From positions 1-64,000 of the forward strand of contig BAAFSQ010000022.1 in NCBI GenBank assembly GCA_054661495.1: DNA of 64,000 bases, in the 5' to 3' direction. The DNA comes from Zygophlyctis sp. KS116. Lineage: Eukaryota > Chytridiomycota. Each line of letters starts with the position of its first letter. Position 1 is the stretch's first letter. This document shows positions 24,493-34,978 of this stretch, in pieces. Under the pieces are notes generated by a model. It was not told the DNA's origin, did not search any database, and worked only from the letters and a program-made list of their open reading frames with translations. The position numbers and the translations under genes are program-made.

Positions 24493-27400
24493 TTAAGTAG
24501 TAAAGGACTCCTTTATTTCAGTCAGACTTGAACTCATCTTTTTAGTTGGCAAATATATCAATCTTACCTTGTTTAAACGTTCCTTTAATTCTTGACTAGT
24601 TGATGAAATTGATTCTGGAGGAGATTCCGGCTTTAATACTTGCATTAGACGCTTTACAAAACTACGATATTCTTGTTTTAGTTCAGTGACACGGGTCTTG
24701 GCTTCATTAGATGGATTTTCTAGAGCTTGCAAATGCGAAATTTCTAACTTGAGCCTCTTGAGAGATTCCATTATATCAGATGCTTCCGAATTCATACCTG
24801 ATACAGAGTAAGCTACACTTACTTCAGAAACAGCGGCATGGCTCTGATGTGACACTAGGCTATGACGGTCAATTCTTTCTGGGCGAACAGGAGTTGAGGG
24901 AGATGATAAAACTGATGAAGGAGACAATGGTTCCACAAGTTTTCTTCTAAGATCATTTTCAGAGAGTTCTAATCTTCCTGGTCGTTTTGGGCCTATTGAA
25001 TCTCTGACATTGGCTACTAAGCTTTTTACAACAGCTTCTTTTTTAAGCTTCATAATCTCCTTTACAAATTTCTTATTTTCTGCTTTCATACTTCCAAGAG
25101 CACTACCTAGATGATTCAAATATTCCTTGATTCTAGATGCAACATCAGTCAATGCTTGAAGCAGGTGGGAATTATATCTGCGTGTATCAATTACTGAATC
25201 ATCTGAAAAATCGGCAAGCTGTATCATATCATCAGCAGTGGGGTTAACTAAATGAGAAGGAAGAGAGCCTAGAAGAACAGGATCAAGCTCCAGGAATAAA
25301 CTGTGAATCATTCCGAGTATTCCCTGTAATGTGTCAGCTTCATTATCATCATTCATGCAAGGCCCAATAAATTCTTCTATTATTTTTCTAAGCCGGCTTA
25401 ATTCTACAGTACGACCCTTTTCCCATTCTCTTAATTTCATATTGAACTTATCCTGATCAGCTCCTTTTCTAGAAAGTTTTGATTCAACTTCGGCAGCTCG
25501 GCGATTTGCAGTTTGCAAAAGTCCATATGTATCTTTGATATGTATTTCTTTTTGTTCGATTTGGCTTCTTAATTCTGTTGATTCTTCTTCCATGGTTTCA
25601 CATTTTCTTTTCAATCGCTGAATTTTTCGTTTTGCCGCGTCCAGTAATCTATTGACTAAAGTGGGATCTAAATCACATTCTTCCTTGTTGAAAATTGCAG
25701 ACATGCGATAGCTCATTCTATGAGAAGGCTGGGCATCCTCTATCTCGCGGGAAGGAGAGCCATTAGGCGTATAAGGAGGAGAAATCTCGACTGAATTAAC
25801 CTGCAGCTGACCTAAAAGATCTTCCAGGTGCATAAACCCACGACTATAACGATTAGGTGTAGATCCATTGCTTTCTTCTTTCATGACTTGATCCATTTGC
25901 CACTTAAGATCAGCTTGTTCTTTTTCCAATCTTTTAATTTCGTTCTCATTCAAACTTCCATCCACTGATTTAAGAATTCTCAGATCTTCCAAAACCGCAT
26001 CTAAATTTGATTTTAAAATATCTTTATGAAGATGAAGCTGATTCATTTTACTAGAGTCAGTCAGGCCATCTAGATATTTAGGGGAAACAGCATTATCAAC
26101 AACTCGCTTAGTTTCTCCCATCTGTTTAATTACATCATCCTTTCTTCTTGCAAGATTTTCCAGTTCTTGAACCCGTGTTTGTAGACTTAGAATCTGCTGT
26201 GAGCGAGTTCTTTCGGCATCCTTTAACTGAGAAGATATACTGTGACCCATTTCAGTTGATTTCACCAAAGATTTTTTTACAATATCATACTGCGATTCCA
26301 TCTCAGAAATCTGCTTCGTCTTATCAGATAAAGCCAAATTTGATGATTCTAGTTGGCTCTCAAGCAGATCATAAGAACTCTGAAGAGCTTGTATTTGTGA
26401 TTCAAGACTGTTTATCAGGTCATCCCGCTCGTGAATTGATCGAGAAGATGTGACTTGAATTTCCTGCAGTTCTTCTTCAAGATGATTAACCTTCAAATCC
26501 AGGTTGTATATTACAGAGTTTGAAGAGTTCAAGGATGCGTCTGATTCAACAGTATTGATTACAGAGTCATATATCTGCTCTTTATTCAACTCTTGAGATA
26601 AAACAAAAGATGTATCCTCAAAAGCCCTTAATAAAGACTGCTGAATTCTCTGTAGAGGTTCAATTTGTACATTAACTTCTGAAAATGAATTGAGGATTAG
26701 ACTCTTCGGAATTGACCCTTTCTGACGCATTTCAGCATTAAGAAAGTCCCGAATTTCTTCAGAACTGGCATAGTCGAGCGGGATTTTCCCATTAGAATTA
26801 GGTTTTACCAAATCTGCACTATAATCGTGAACTAGAAGTCTGACAGTTTTCCAATCCCCCAATTGACAAGCATAATGTAACGGTCTGTTTCCTAGTGAAT
26901 CTTTGATATCTACCGGACATCCATTCTTTGCCAAGAATAGTGCAATTTGAAAAATCAAATCTGTAGACATAATATACTTTGGGTCGTCATTTAACAAGAA
27001 GGGATCCTTTTAAATTACAAAAAGAAAACACTTACATGTAATAAAAAATGCAGAGCATTCATTCCAGTCATGATATCAACAGCTTGCAAGTCTGCACCAG
27101 AAGCAACCAATATTTTCATCATCAGTTCAATAGTCTCCAATTTCAAAGGCCTATAGCGAAGAACATATAGTAGTATGGATAATCCTGTTTCTTCATCAAT
27201 AAGATTTGCTGCATTATTTTGTCTATCTAATAACACCTTGAGCCCGTGAACATTGCCAGTAGGTACACATGCAGCTAAAGATTGAAAAATAACGACTTCA
27301 TTTATACATTCATCAGTTTGAACCTGCAAGGAAGCGGTCGAATATTTGTTTTTAGCCACTAAATCACCATAAGGCGCCAAAAATGATGATAAATCAGTGT

Positions 27401-28414
27401 AGAAAGATGGATACTTTGCCTGTATTTCAGCCATCACCTCTGCTGGGAAAATATTCTAAAAATTTAGAAAGAATAACCATACATTTGCACCAATCGTCTG
27501 TAAACTAGCATCTTCCAACAGTCTGATAATATCAGGAAATTTTTTTCCATATTGTGCAGCCTTCCATCCATTATTATCTCGTAAATCAATCGAAGCATGT
27601 CTAGAAAGCAATTCTTGTACAACAGCTATATGCCCATCTCTAACAGCATACATTAGCGCAGAAGCCCCTAATCTTTAGATTTACACGCTTACCATTCTTA
27701 TCAGTAGAATCTACAGATACACCCATATCAATCAATTTCCCAACAATATCAACCTTACCCAGATAGGCTGCCAAGCATAATGGAGTAATACCTCTTAAGA
27801 AAGGTCCTTCTTGAGGAGAATTTGCATGTTGAATTATATCACTGTAAGAGAAGGAATCTGAACCCTAGTGTTTAGTATAGGCTTGGACCCAAGCGTCAAA
27901 TCCTTGAATTGCTAAGCTTGGCTTGGCTTGCTTAGCTAACCAACGGAGCAATTAAAAGATCTACCGCCCATTACATACCTTTAACAATATATTTATCATA
28001 TGTACATGGCGCTCATTACATGTAGTAATTTGTAGAAAATTTTCAGGAGAAATCACCAGCGTATCTAAATCTCCATAAATAGCGCAGATAATTGCTGATC
28101 TATATTTTAGTTTTAATAAACTTTTTTTACCTTGATCTCCCATCTTTCAAGATTGGATTTGCACCGTATCTCAATAATTCCTCTACAACTTCCACCGAAG
28201 AGAAGATGATTGCTAAATTCAGTGCTAGTGCTTCATAGACACTGCTTTCTTCCTTTTTCTTTACCGATTTCTTTCTGGAAGAAGCAGGTTTAAGAGTGAT
28301 CGAGTCCCAAGGTATTCTAACATTCAGATCAATCTTTTGGGAAAGACTCTTTGTAATCAGAGATCTATTATTATTAATGATTGCGACACAGAGTTCTCCA
28401 TGAGATGAACTCAT
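24493..28414 (-). CDS. ankyrin-repeat and long coiled-coil protein
   Basis: Seven exons encode 1221 aa; introns 28100-28130, 27865-27978 (114 nt), 27668-27692, 27456-27482, 27007-27035 and 24538-24567. Residues ~60-480 hold at least five ankyrin repeats (for example TPLCLAAYLGKVDIVGKLI, SALMYAVRDGHIAVVQELL, NRPLHYACQLGDWKTVRLL). From ~530 on, long heptad-rich segments separated by Ser-rich linkers form coiled coils to near the end. A cytoskeletal or vesicle-tethering scaffold is plausible; no specific family is recognised. The last intron is 30 nt, in frame and stop-free, so the C-terminus is either TSQELKERLNK+MSSSLTEI or carries ten extra residues. Exon sum is 1222 codons. Confidence 0.8.
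27865..27978 (-). other. long structured intron of the ankyrin gene
   Basis: At 114 nt this is one of four long introns in the window. On the minus strand it contains inverted repeats: GCTAAGC / GCTTAGC around an AAGCCAAGCCAA loop, AATTGCT / AGCAATT outside it, and the near-perfect palindrome GCTTGGGTCCAAGC. It is more GC-rich than the flanking exons. Exon frames require its removal. No C or D box is evident; it may be a small insertion or an unrecognised structured RNA. Confidence 0.55.
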
Positions 28415-28567
28415 ATTTAATTTTGTGAATATCCCCGCCGTTTTTAATAAAAGGTTTTCTTGTCCCCAACAAGCTCAGGACTGACTATTCAAAGCAGTCG
28501 TGGTACTTGTCGTGGCTTTTATAAAAATTTACGTGCAAAACGCTCAAATATCAGAGAAAGTTTATTG

Positions 28568-29052
28568 CTAGAATACGCTTCCTTCAGAAGGTTGTGTCAA
28601 TTTACGATTGGAAGGATGTGCCATTTCCCTATTGTTTAATAATAAAAATTACCTTCTTAATTCCGATAAAACTGTTTCCAATGTGTAACTTCTCTTCCAA
28701 GAAATTAATGTTGAAAGCTTTTCTACAGAGCCGTTTGATGAATTAACAGATGGTATATTAATCTTTGAGATAAAAGAGACTTTGGGAGGTGCATCTGGAT
28801 AATCAGGGCCACAAATAATCCTAAGAGAGTAAATACGATTCTCATGAGCAGTCTTGCGTTAAAGTATTACACTTACATTTGGAGGACCTATAATGGTTCC
28901 GTTCCAAGACTTTTTTGTAAAAATAAAAAATATACAGACATGTAAAGGTCATCTCCATCAGCAAGTCCATAGGATAAAGTGCCATCGCCAATTCCTTTCT
29001 CTCCCTTCTCTAATTCTTCCAACAACCTGAAATTTCGAGGAACTTTTGCCAT
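28568..29052 (-). CDS. MMS2: Ubiquitin-conjugating enzyme variant MMS2 (UBE2V)
   Basis: Catalytically inactive E2 variant that pairs with Ubc13 to build K63-linked ubiquitin chains in post-replication repair. Four exons, 136 aa (yeast 137): introns 28910-28935, 28853-28876 and 28629-28652. It begins [20 protein letters not shown], has [10 protein letters not shown] and [19 protein letters not shown], and lacks the E2 active-site cysteine, as the family does. The last exon restores [19 protein letters not shown], nearly the yeast ending. The ATG giving MAKVPR is chosen over an upstream in-frame ATG. Exon 2 is only 33 nt. Confidence 0.95.
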
Positions 29053-29106
29053 CTCAAAAACTAGGTTCAAAACTTCTTTTAGGTGATGTGCTCAATTTTA
29101 TTCAAA

Positions 29107-30871
29107 TTACTCTACTGATCCAGGTGCAATTACATCATCAATTTTCAAAACCATCTTTACCAATTGAGTAGACAACAGGAATTGAGATCGCTTAGAGATA
29201 AGGGGATCAAATACATGTTGAGAGCGCATATCTAGAATAAGGAAAATTTTATATACCATTAGATCCCTTCATGTTGCAATCTACTCCAAGGCGAGAATTA
29301 GATTCAGTAACCTGGCGAGATTTAACAGAAGTTAGTGTCTCAATAGGGCTAAGACCAGAGTTTTCCGCAAGAGCTAATGGGATCGCATCTAGAGCAGCTG
29401 CAAAAGATCGCATGGCATACTGTTCAATAGAAGATATTTCATCAGCTGCTTTGCTTACAGCCAAGGAACAGGTTATTTCAGCTGCACCACCTCCATACAC
29501 AACACGATTGTCACGAATTAAATTACGAACAACGCAAATTGCATCATGAATTGAACGTTTTGCTTCATCTATAATCTAGGCGTTAAGATCATCAAAATTA
29601 CCATCTTGTTACCACCTCGAACAAAAATAGTCACAGCTCTAGTATTTGCACATTCTTCAATAACCAACATACGATCTTTAGTAGTACCAAAAGCAATTTC
29701 CTTGACAATTCCTGCATATCCAAGTTTATCAGCTGAAAGTTCTTCAAAACGTGGGACAATTCTACCATTAGTAGCAATTGCAATAAGCTAATATATTATA
29801 TATCATACAATTACCTCAATTTCAGGACCTCCTACCCATCGTACAGAAGGTAACTGATTCTGAAGAAGTAAATGATTAGCTTCGTCATCAAAACCCCACT
29901 GACAAATAACTAAATTAGCTCCACAGTCCTTGACTTGTTTAACCATTTCCTCAAACTTTTTTTTTTCATACTCTTGTAATTTTTGAAATTCTTCGACAGA
30001 GGTAATATCCAACCTAGAATAAGATTTAAAATAAACATACTTGTGCTTTGTTTTTGGCTTTGGAGGTTCAAATGGACAAGTTAAAATGGCAATTTTAGCA
30101 TCCTTTACTGATTTTGGCATTTGAGGATGTGACATTTCTTTATCCACAACCACACCATATACTAAACAAGAATCCGCAAGCGAACCACCCATTTTACCAT
30201 CAACCTTTATAAGTTCAAAATCTACATCCTTTCTCTCCAAATCAGCGACTGACAACACTGCATCTACAGCCATTTCAGCAAACTGGTCATGACATTTAGA
30301 AACACTAAAATAATTATAATTTTCCTGATTACATTTTACTTCCAAGACAAGTCTTTGCAGTTTTTAGCAAAACTTCACGATGTCCTTTATCAAACTCTAC
30401 CACATCAGCTACTTTTTCCAAGTGTTGAACAGCAACTTGACAAGCTCTTTCGAATCCATCAGAAATACGAATGGGATGAATACCCTTGTCCAAAAGTATT
30501 TGAGCCTGTTCGAGTAAAGCCCCAGCAAGAACTACAACTCCGGTAGTTCCATCACCGATTTCATCATCTTGAGACTTGCTCAGCTGAACCAATAATTTTG
30601 CAATTTGATGTTCGACCTCCATCTGACTCAGAATAGTTGCACCATCATTAGTGACTGTTATATCTCCATCGGGGGAAATAAGAATCTTATCAAGGCCTCT
30701 TGGCCCCAATGAAGTTTTTAGGATTTCAGCAACGGCTTTAGCAGCAAGGATGTGCGACTTTTGCGCTTCCAGCCCAGAGATTCTAGACTTTTTTCCCTGG
30801 TCGCGAACTATCACAAAGGGTCTCCCATACTCATCTGTTGTATAGACTGCATCCATATTGTCTTGGGTCAT
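29107..30871 (-). CDS. CCT5: Chaperonin CCT subunit epsilon
   Basis: One of eight subunits of the cytosolic TRiC/CCT chaperonin that folds actin and tubulin. Five exons, 552 aa; introns 30305-30332, 29788-29814, 29576-29601 and 29232-29256. ATP-site motifs [19 protein letters not shown] and [15 protein letters not shown] are intact, and [14 protein letters not shown] is the late equatorial motif. The apical region [25 protein letters not shown] and [12 protein letters not shown] identify the epsilon subunit. The protein ends [16 protein letters not shown]2 starts 55 nt beyond its stop on the same strand. Confidence 0.95.
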
Positions 30872-31007
30872 TTTAATTTTTTTTCTGGAAAGCGAATAAG
30901 AGCGAATAAAAGTTGTAAGCGTTTTATAAAGTGAGAATTTAAATCCTTTTATATGGGAATAAAATTACATAGTATCACTAAAATGGTTTGTATGAAAGGA
31001 ATTCTAT

Positions 31008-32042
31008 TCAAAACAAAAACTCTCCATCGACAGTATCAGGAATAAATAATTCATACTCTGAGTGTTTGATTCTAAAAGAGAAACGAGGGCGATCAGCGTC
31101 TTGTTTCTTTCCGGCAGTTGAATCTATAATTTTAAATATATTTTTTAAATACAATGACCTGGTCCAGGAGTTGGCTTTTTAATTGACTTTCCTTGTTTAC
31201 CTTGTGTAACATAAGAATATCCAAGATAAAATGGAGATTGTAAATCATTTTCCCATTTACGTCCAAGAGAATATGCTGGAGGTGCTTTTTTAAGTTGCTT
31301 TAGATTAAGCGCAGAGTATGCTGCAGGTCCTGGTGAACCAATTACAACTTTAGGTAAACTTTTCAAATAAGTACATTTTCCAGGATGAGATGTCATAATA
31401 CTGAAACTAGGAGAAGCAGGAATAGTAATAAGAGGATGTGCTCCAATTGTAGAACCTACAGAGTCTAAAACATTACCTTAAAAAATATTACACTGTGCAG
31501 GCCCAGGATTAATGTTTGGTTTAATCATCTCTTTTCTACCTTGAATGGAATAAGCTGGAGCTTTTGGTTCTTTTATAGAAACAAAAGTAGGATTATAACG
31601 TCCGGGTCCTAAATTTCTTAATTGGAGAATATTACCTGGTGTATCTTTTCCTGGGCCATCAATCGCATCACCTTATATTTAAATACAACTATTACCTTTT
31701 TTATATCTACTTTGTAAAGAAAATGCTGGGCCTTTATTTTTTCCCATTCTAGTCGTTTGAGGGAAAAATGTGTTCGGACCTGGAGTCTGATAAGTATCTA
31801 TAATCAGTTTTATAAAAGTTACATTTCTTTTCAGTTAAATCATAATCAATCTTTGTCCCAAAAGAATAAGCGGGTGCTCTCTTTCCTGTCTTGGCATTCA
31901 ACCCAAGTGTAGATGGTAATGTGTATGCTGCCGGTCCAGGACCTTTAAATCTTGCAGCGATTGCAATTGTATGATCTTGCTTATCCGTTGCAATTAGATT
32001 TGCTTTCTGATCCATTTTCGGCAATTGAGTTTCTGTAGCCAT
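31008..32042 (-). CDS. STPGR (PGP-repeat) protein, ODF3/SHIPPO-like
   Basis: Six exons encode 300 aa; introns 31798-31822, 31672-31695, 31609-31635, 31465-31491 and 31124-31152. Repeated PGPxxY-type motifs are spread over the length: KGPGPAAYTL, TPGPNTFF, TPGPGRYNP, NPGPAQYDS, SPGPAAYSA and PTPGPGHYDS, each followed by a basic segment with an APAYSF/APAYSI/PPAYSL motif. SHIPPO/ODF3 and related STPG proteins bind axonemal or cortical microtubules, so a flagellar role is expected. Three introns fall inside PGP motifs and only splicing completes them. One 27-nt intron (31609-31635) is stop-free. Confidence 0.85.
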
Positions 32043-32196
32043 TTAAGATGTAAAACAATGTACGGCGTCATTCATGAATACATCATTTCAAGAGGCGTTT
32101 GTACCAAACCGACTTGGATAATACTGGAATATGGATGCAATTACAGTTTCTATGTTGGTGTCTTCAAGTCTGAAATTTTGACATTTTAATATTTTA

Positions 32197-33542
32197 ATGG
32201 TATCTCCACCAATGAGAAAGGGACTTTTGGATCTGAATAGAGATCTTTTTAACGTCACTCTAAAGATTAATGCATTGCCGATTGAGCCATCATTAGCAAA
32301 AGAGGCAATGATGGCTCTAAGAGATGGGTAGATTTATTATTCTAAATTTATAGATGGTTGCTTCATTTACCAAAGATCAAATCCATCGTTCAAGATCCGG
32401 ACTCTGATCAGAAACTGTTGTTATTAGATGCAAAAGTAAAATCAATAGATGAATTGCCTCAACAGATCCGGAAACTGTGCATCAAGGATTTTAAAGAATA
32501 CTCTATAAAACTTGGATATGAATATTGGTCTACTGAAGAAATACTTCGATCTATACTTCCTGATGAACTGGAAGTTCCTAGTTCATTTGAAACTATCGGG
32601 CATATTGCTCATATTAATCTAAGGCCAGAATATGATGATTATAAAAGAATTATTGGACAAGTTATCATGGACAAATCTCATCATATTAAAACAGTAGTCA
32701 ATAAAGTAGGAACAATTCATCATACATTTAGATATTTTGATATGGAAGTTTTGGCTGGTGAAAAACAGTTTGAGACAATGGTTAATGAAAGTAATTGTTG
32801 TTTAAAACTAGATTTTTCAAAGGTTTATTGGAATTCAAGACTTCAAAGTGAACATGATCGTCTAGTTTCGGGATTCAAAAAAGGAGATTTGGTTTGCGAT
32901 GTTTTTGCAGGAATCGGTCCTTTTGCATTACCAGCAGCAAAGAATAAAGACTGTTGGGTTTTTGCAAATGATTTGAATCCAACATCTTTTAAATATTTGG
33001 TTGAAAATATAAGATTAAACAAGGTTCGTCATAAAATTCTAAAAGAAATAGTTGGAAGGAAGAGTAAAAGCATATAATCTTGACGCCCGTGATTTTATAA
33101 AACAGGCAGTCCAAGATTTAAAAAATCCGTCAATAGTAGAGCAAATGATCAAGGAATCTGGTAAAAATCTATCAAAATATAGAAATAAGAAGCAAAAACT
33201 CGACTCTATTCAGGAAATCAAACGAACCAATTTTGATCATTTTGTAATGAATCTTCCTGCATCAGCTCCAACTTTTCTGGATGCATTTAAAGGAATATTC
33301 TCAAAAGATGATCAATTGCCAATGATTCATGTGTATTGCTTTTCAAAGTCTGAAAATCCTAAAAAAGACGCAGTTGAGGTATTTATTCAAACCACTAACT
33401 AAAATAGAATATTGAAAGGCTTTTAAATCTATCCATACAGAATGAATTAACAGTACATGATATCCGTGATGTTGCCCCTAAAAAACGAATGCTCTGCGTC
33501 AGTTTCCGATTACCCGAGACATTAGGATACTCTAAACTTTAA
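32197..33542 (+). CDS. TRM5: tRNA (guanine-37-N1)-methyltransferase TRM5
   Basis: Makes m1G37 (and the first step to wyosine) next to the anticodon, preventing frameshifts; acts in cytosol/nucleus and mitochondria. Four exons, 420 aa; introns 32328-32353, 33024-33051 (donor GTTCGT) and 33379-33407. Motifs visible: [30 protein letters not shown] (SAM binding), [16 protein letters not shown] and [16 protein letters not shown] (the NLP active-site motif), then [20 protein letters not shown] at the C-terminus. The start ATG at 32197 gives [18 protein letters not shown], matching the family. Its last codons overlap the Rpp21 gene on the other strand by 11 nt. It is divergent from the STPGR gene (154 nt). 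Confidence 0.95.
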
Positions 33543-33873
33543 GTTTCTTTGCAAATCCACAAGTTTTACAAGTTTTTTGAATTCTTTTTCGAGGAGACTC
33601 TTGAATCTCAACCTTGCAAGTTTGTATATGCAATGGAGTATGGCATATTTTACAAACATCAGCTTTTAATTCAGGAACTAGTCTGATTTGTGTCTTTTGC
33701 CCAATAATTTTCATGCGTTGAACTAGAGATCTGCAAACTCCTAAATTTACATTTTTTGAGAGAGATTCCTGCTTCATTGAGAGAGCGACTGCAGCCTGAT
33801 ATAAATAATTCATTCTCTTTAATGCATCCTTTTGATCTGGAGACGGTTGAGAGCGATCTTTTCTTTTTCCCAT
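33532..33873 (-). CDS. RPR2: RNase P protein subunit Rpp21/Rpr2
   Basis: Zinc-binding subunit of RNase P, which removes the 5' leader of pre-tRNA in the nucleus. A single 113-aa frame: N-terminal paired helices (RMNYLYQAAVALSMKQESLS, SLVQRMKIIGQKTQIRL) and a zinc ribbon CKICHTPL..TCKTCGFAKK, the pattern of Rpp21/Rpr2/Snm1. The basic KRKDRSQ start is typical. The coding end overlaps the TRM5 end by 11 nt in the opposite sense. Confidence 0.85.
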   Translation of the reverse strand: MGKRKDRSQPSPDQKDALKRMNYLYQAAVALSMKQESLSKNVNLGVCRSLVQRMKIIGQKTQIRLVPELKADVCKICHTPLHIQTCKVEIQESPRKRIQKTCKTCGFAKKLKV

Positions 33874-34068
33874 TAAAAATTAGGATATGGCCTGCGGTTT
33901 CAAGAGATTGAACTTTAACTCTCTGTAATGAATGTTTAAAGAGACCATTAAAATTCCAAACGTTCATTGGGCGTTGAGTCTATCGGTCTGATCCAACATT
34001 GATACTTGATTTCAGATAATTGAATAGTGAATCAAAGACTTTATGAACCTACCTCTACACTTTTAGTA

Positions 34069-34251
34069 ATGAAAGTGGTTCGTCCATTAATTCAAAGAGC
34101 CCCCTGGAGACCTAGTTGGAAAGTATATGTTACTACTGGTCTACTAAGTTTTATATCTGGTAACTATAGATTTTTAAAATTAGGATCATATGCTCTAGGG
34201 CCTCTAATAGAAGAACATTTTAAATCAAAGGACGATCAACCGTTTACATAG
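34069..34251 (+). CDS. small single-TM protein, possibly complex III subunit QCR10
   Basis: A 60-codon frame: basic N-terminus (MKVVRPLIQRAPWRPSWK), one membrane segment (VYVTTGLLSFISGNYRFLKL) and the tail ALGPLIEEHFKSKDD. The layout and the tail resemble fungal Qcr10 (IPLLGPTLEDH..PED in yeast), a small subunit of the mitochondrial bc1 complex. The similarity is short. Two in-frame codons before the ATG belong to a longer stop-free stretch beginning at 34027 without ATG, so an upstream exon is possible. Confidence 0.4.
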   Translation: MKVVRPLIQRAPWRPSWKVYVTTGLLSFISGNYRFLKLGSYALGPLIEEHFKSKDDQPFT

Positions 34252-34329
34252 TATTTAATTTAAATTTAGCCCAATCCTTTCGACGTCATGAGTTCCTGAA
34301 TGACATTTCATTTTTAAATTTCCATAAGA

Positions 34330-34842
34330 ATGAGTTCCAGTAAAGATCAGATTCTTTCTACATCAAAGGCATCCTATAAGGTCCCAGAGATGTCTCATTT
34401 TGCCAATGATAAAATGGTTTACAAGTCTTACAAAGTCAAGGCGAGATCGGGCGGAGATGTAAGTTGCTTAATACTGAAAATAGTGGTGGGGAAATGGAGA
34501 GTCAAAAGAATCTGCGAATGCTCCAAAGGAATCAGTTTTATCAATTTATAAGGCAAGTTTCTGTAAAGACAAGGAGTTTGCCAAGCCAGCAAACGATTCT
34601 AAAGTATGGTTGGCTCATCGTAGAAAGAAGGCATTAATGACAAAAGAAATCAAGTCCTATAATATAATTACTGGTATGATTATTGATTTTTAAAGATTAT
34701 AGGATCTGAAACGTCTGCATTGCCTGCTGGATATCATGATCCAATGAAACAGCCCAAGCGAATTTCTTCTGATAAATTGCGTCATATTCAGGAAGCTAAA
34801 GATAGAAGATCTTACAATATTATCACCAATGCATGTTCTTAA
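34330..34842 (+). CDS. unknown 152-aa protein with repeated SYNIIT motif
   Basis: Three exons (introns 34459-34483 and 34674-34702) encode a basic, soluble protein. The short motif KSYNIITG (near residue 105) returns as RRSYNIITN near the end, and an aromatic patch SGGDWWGNGE lies near residue 43. The frame ends with TAA at 34840-34842. Motifs of this kind occur in small axonemal (microtubule inner) proteins, and the neighbour is a centrosomal protein gene, but no family can be named. A GC-donor splice near the end could extend it by a few residues. Confidence 0.6.
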
Positions 34843-34978
34843 TAGATGTATGCAATGATTTTTAGATTATTTTGAATTCAAGAATGGGAATCTAAGAGTT
34901 ATGAGTAGTCGCGATAATTCCGATTGTAAATCTTGATTCTTATTTCCATTTTCTAAATAAATAACTGACTTATTGTCC

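Noticed and set aside
29249-29549. long opposite-strand frames over CCT5, MMS2 and the ankyrin gene
   Set aside because: They are antisense shadows: no motif, and the minus-strand frames match known proteins through every splice junction.
31180-31215. 26-nt GTAAAC..AAG intron near the end of the STPGR gene
   Set aside because: Excision destroys the PTPGPGHY motif; the segment is coding.
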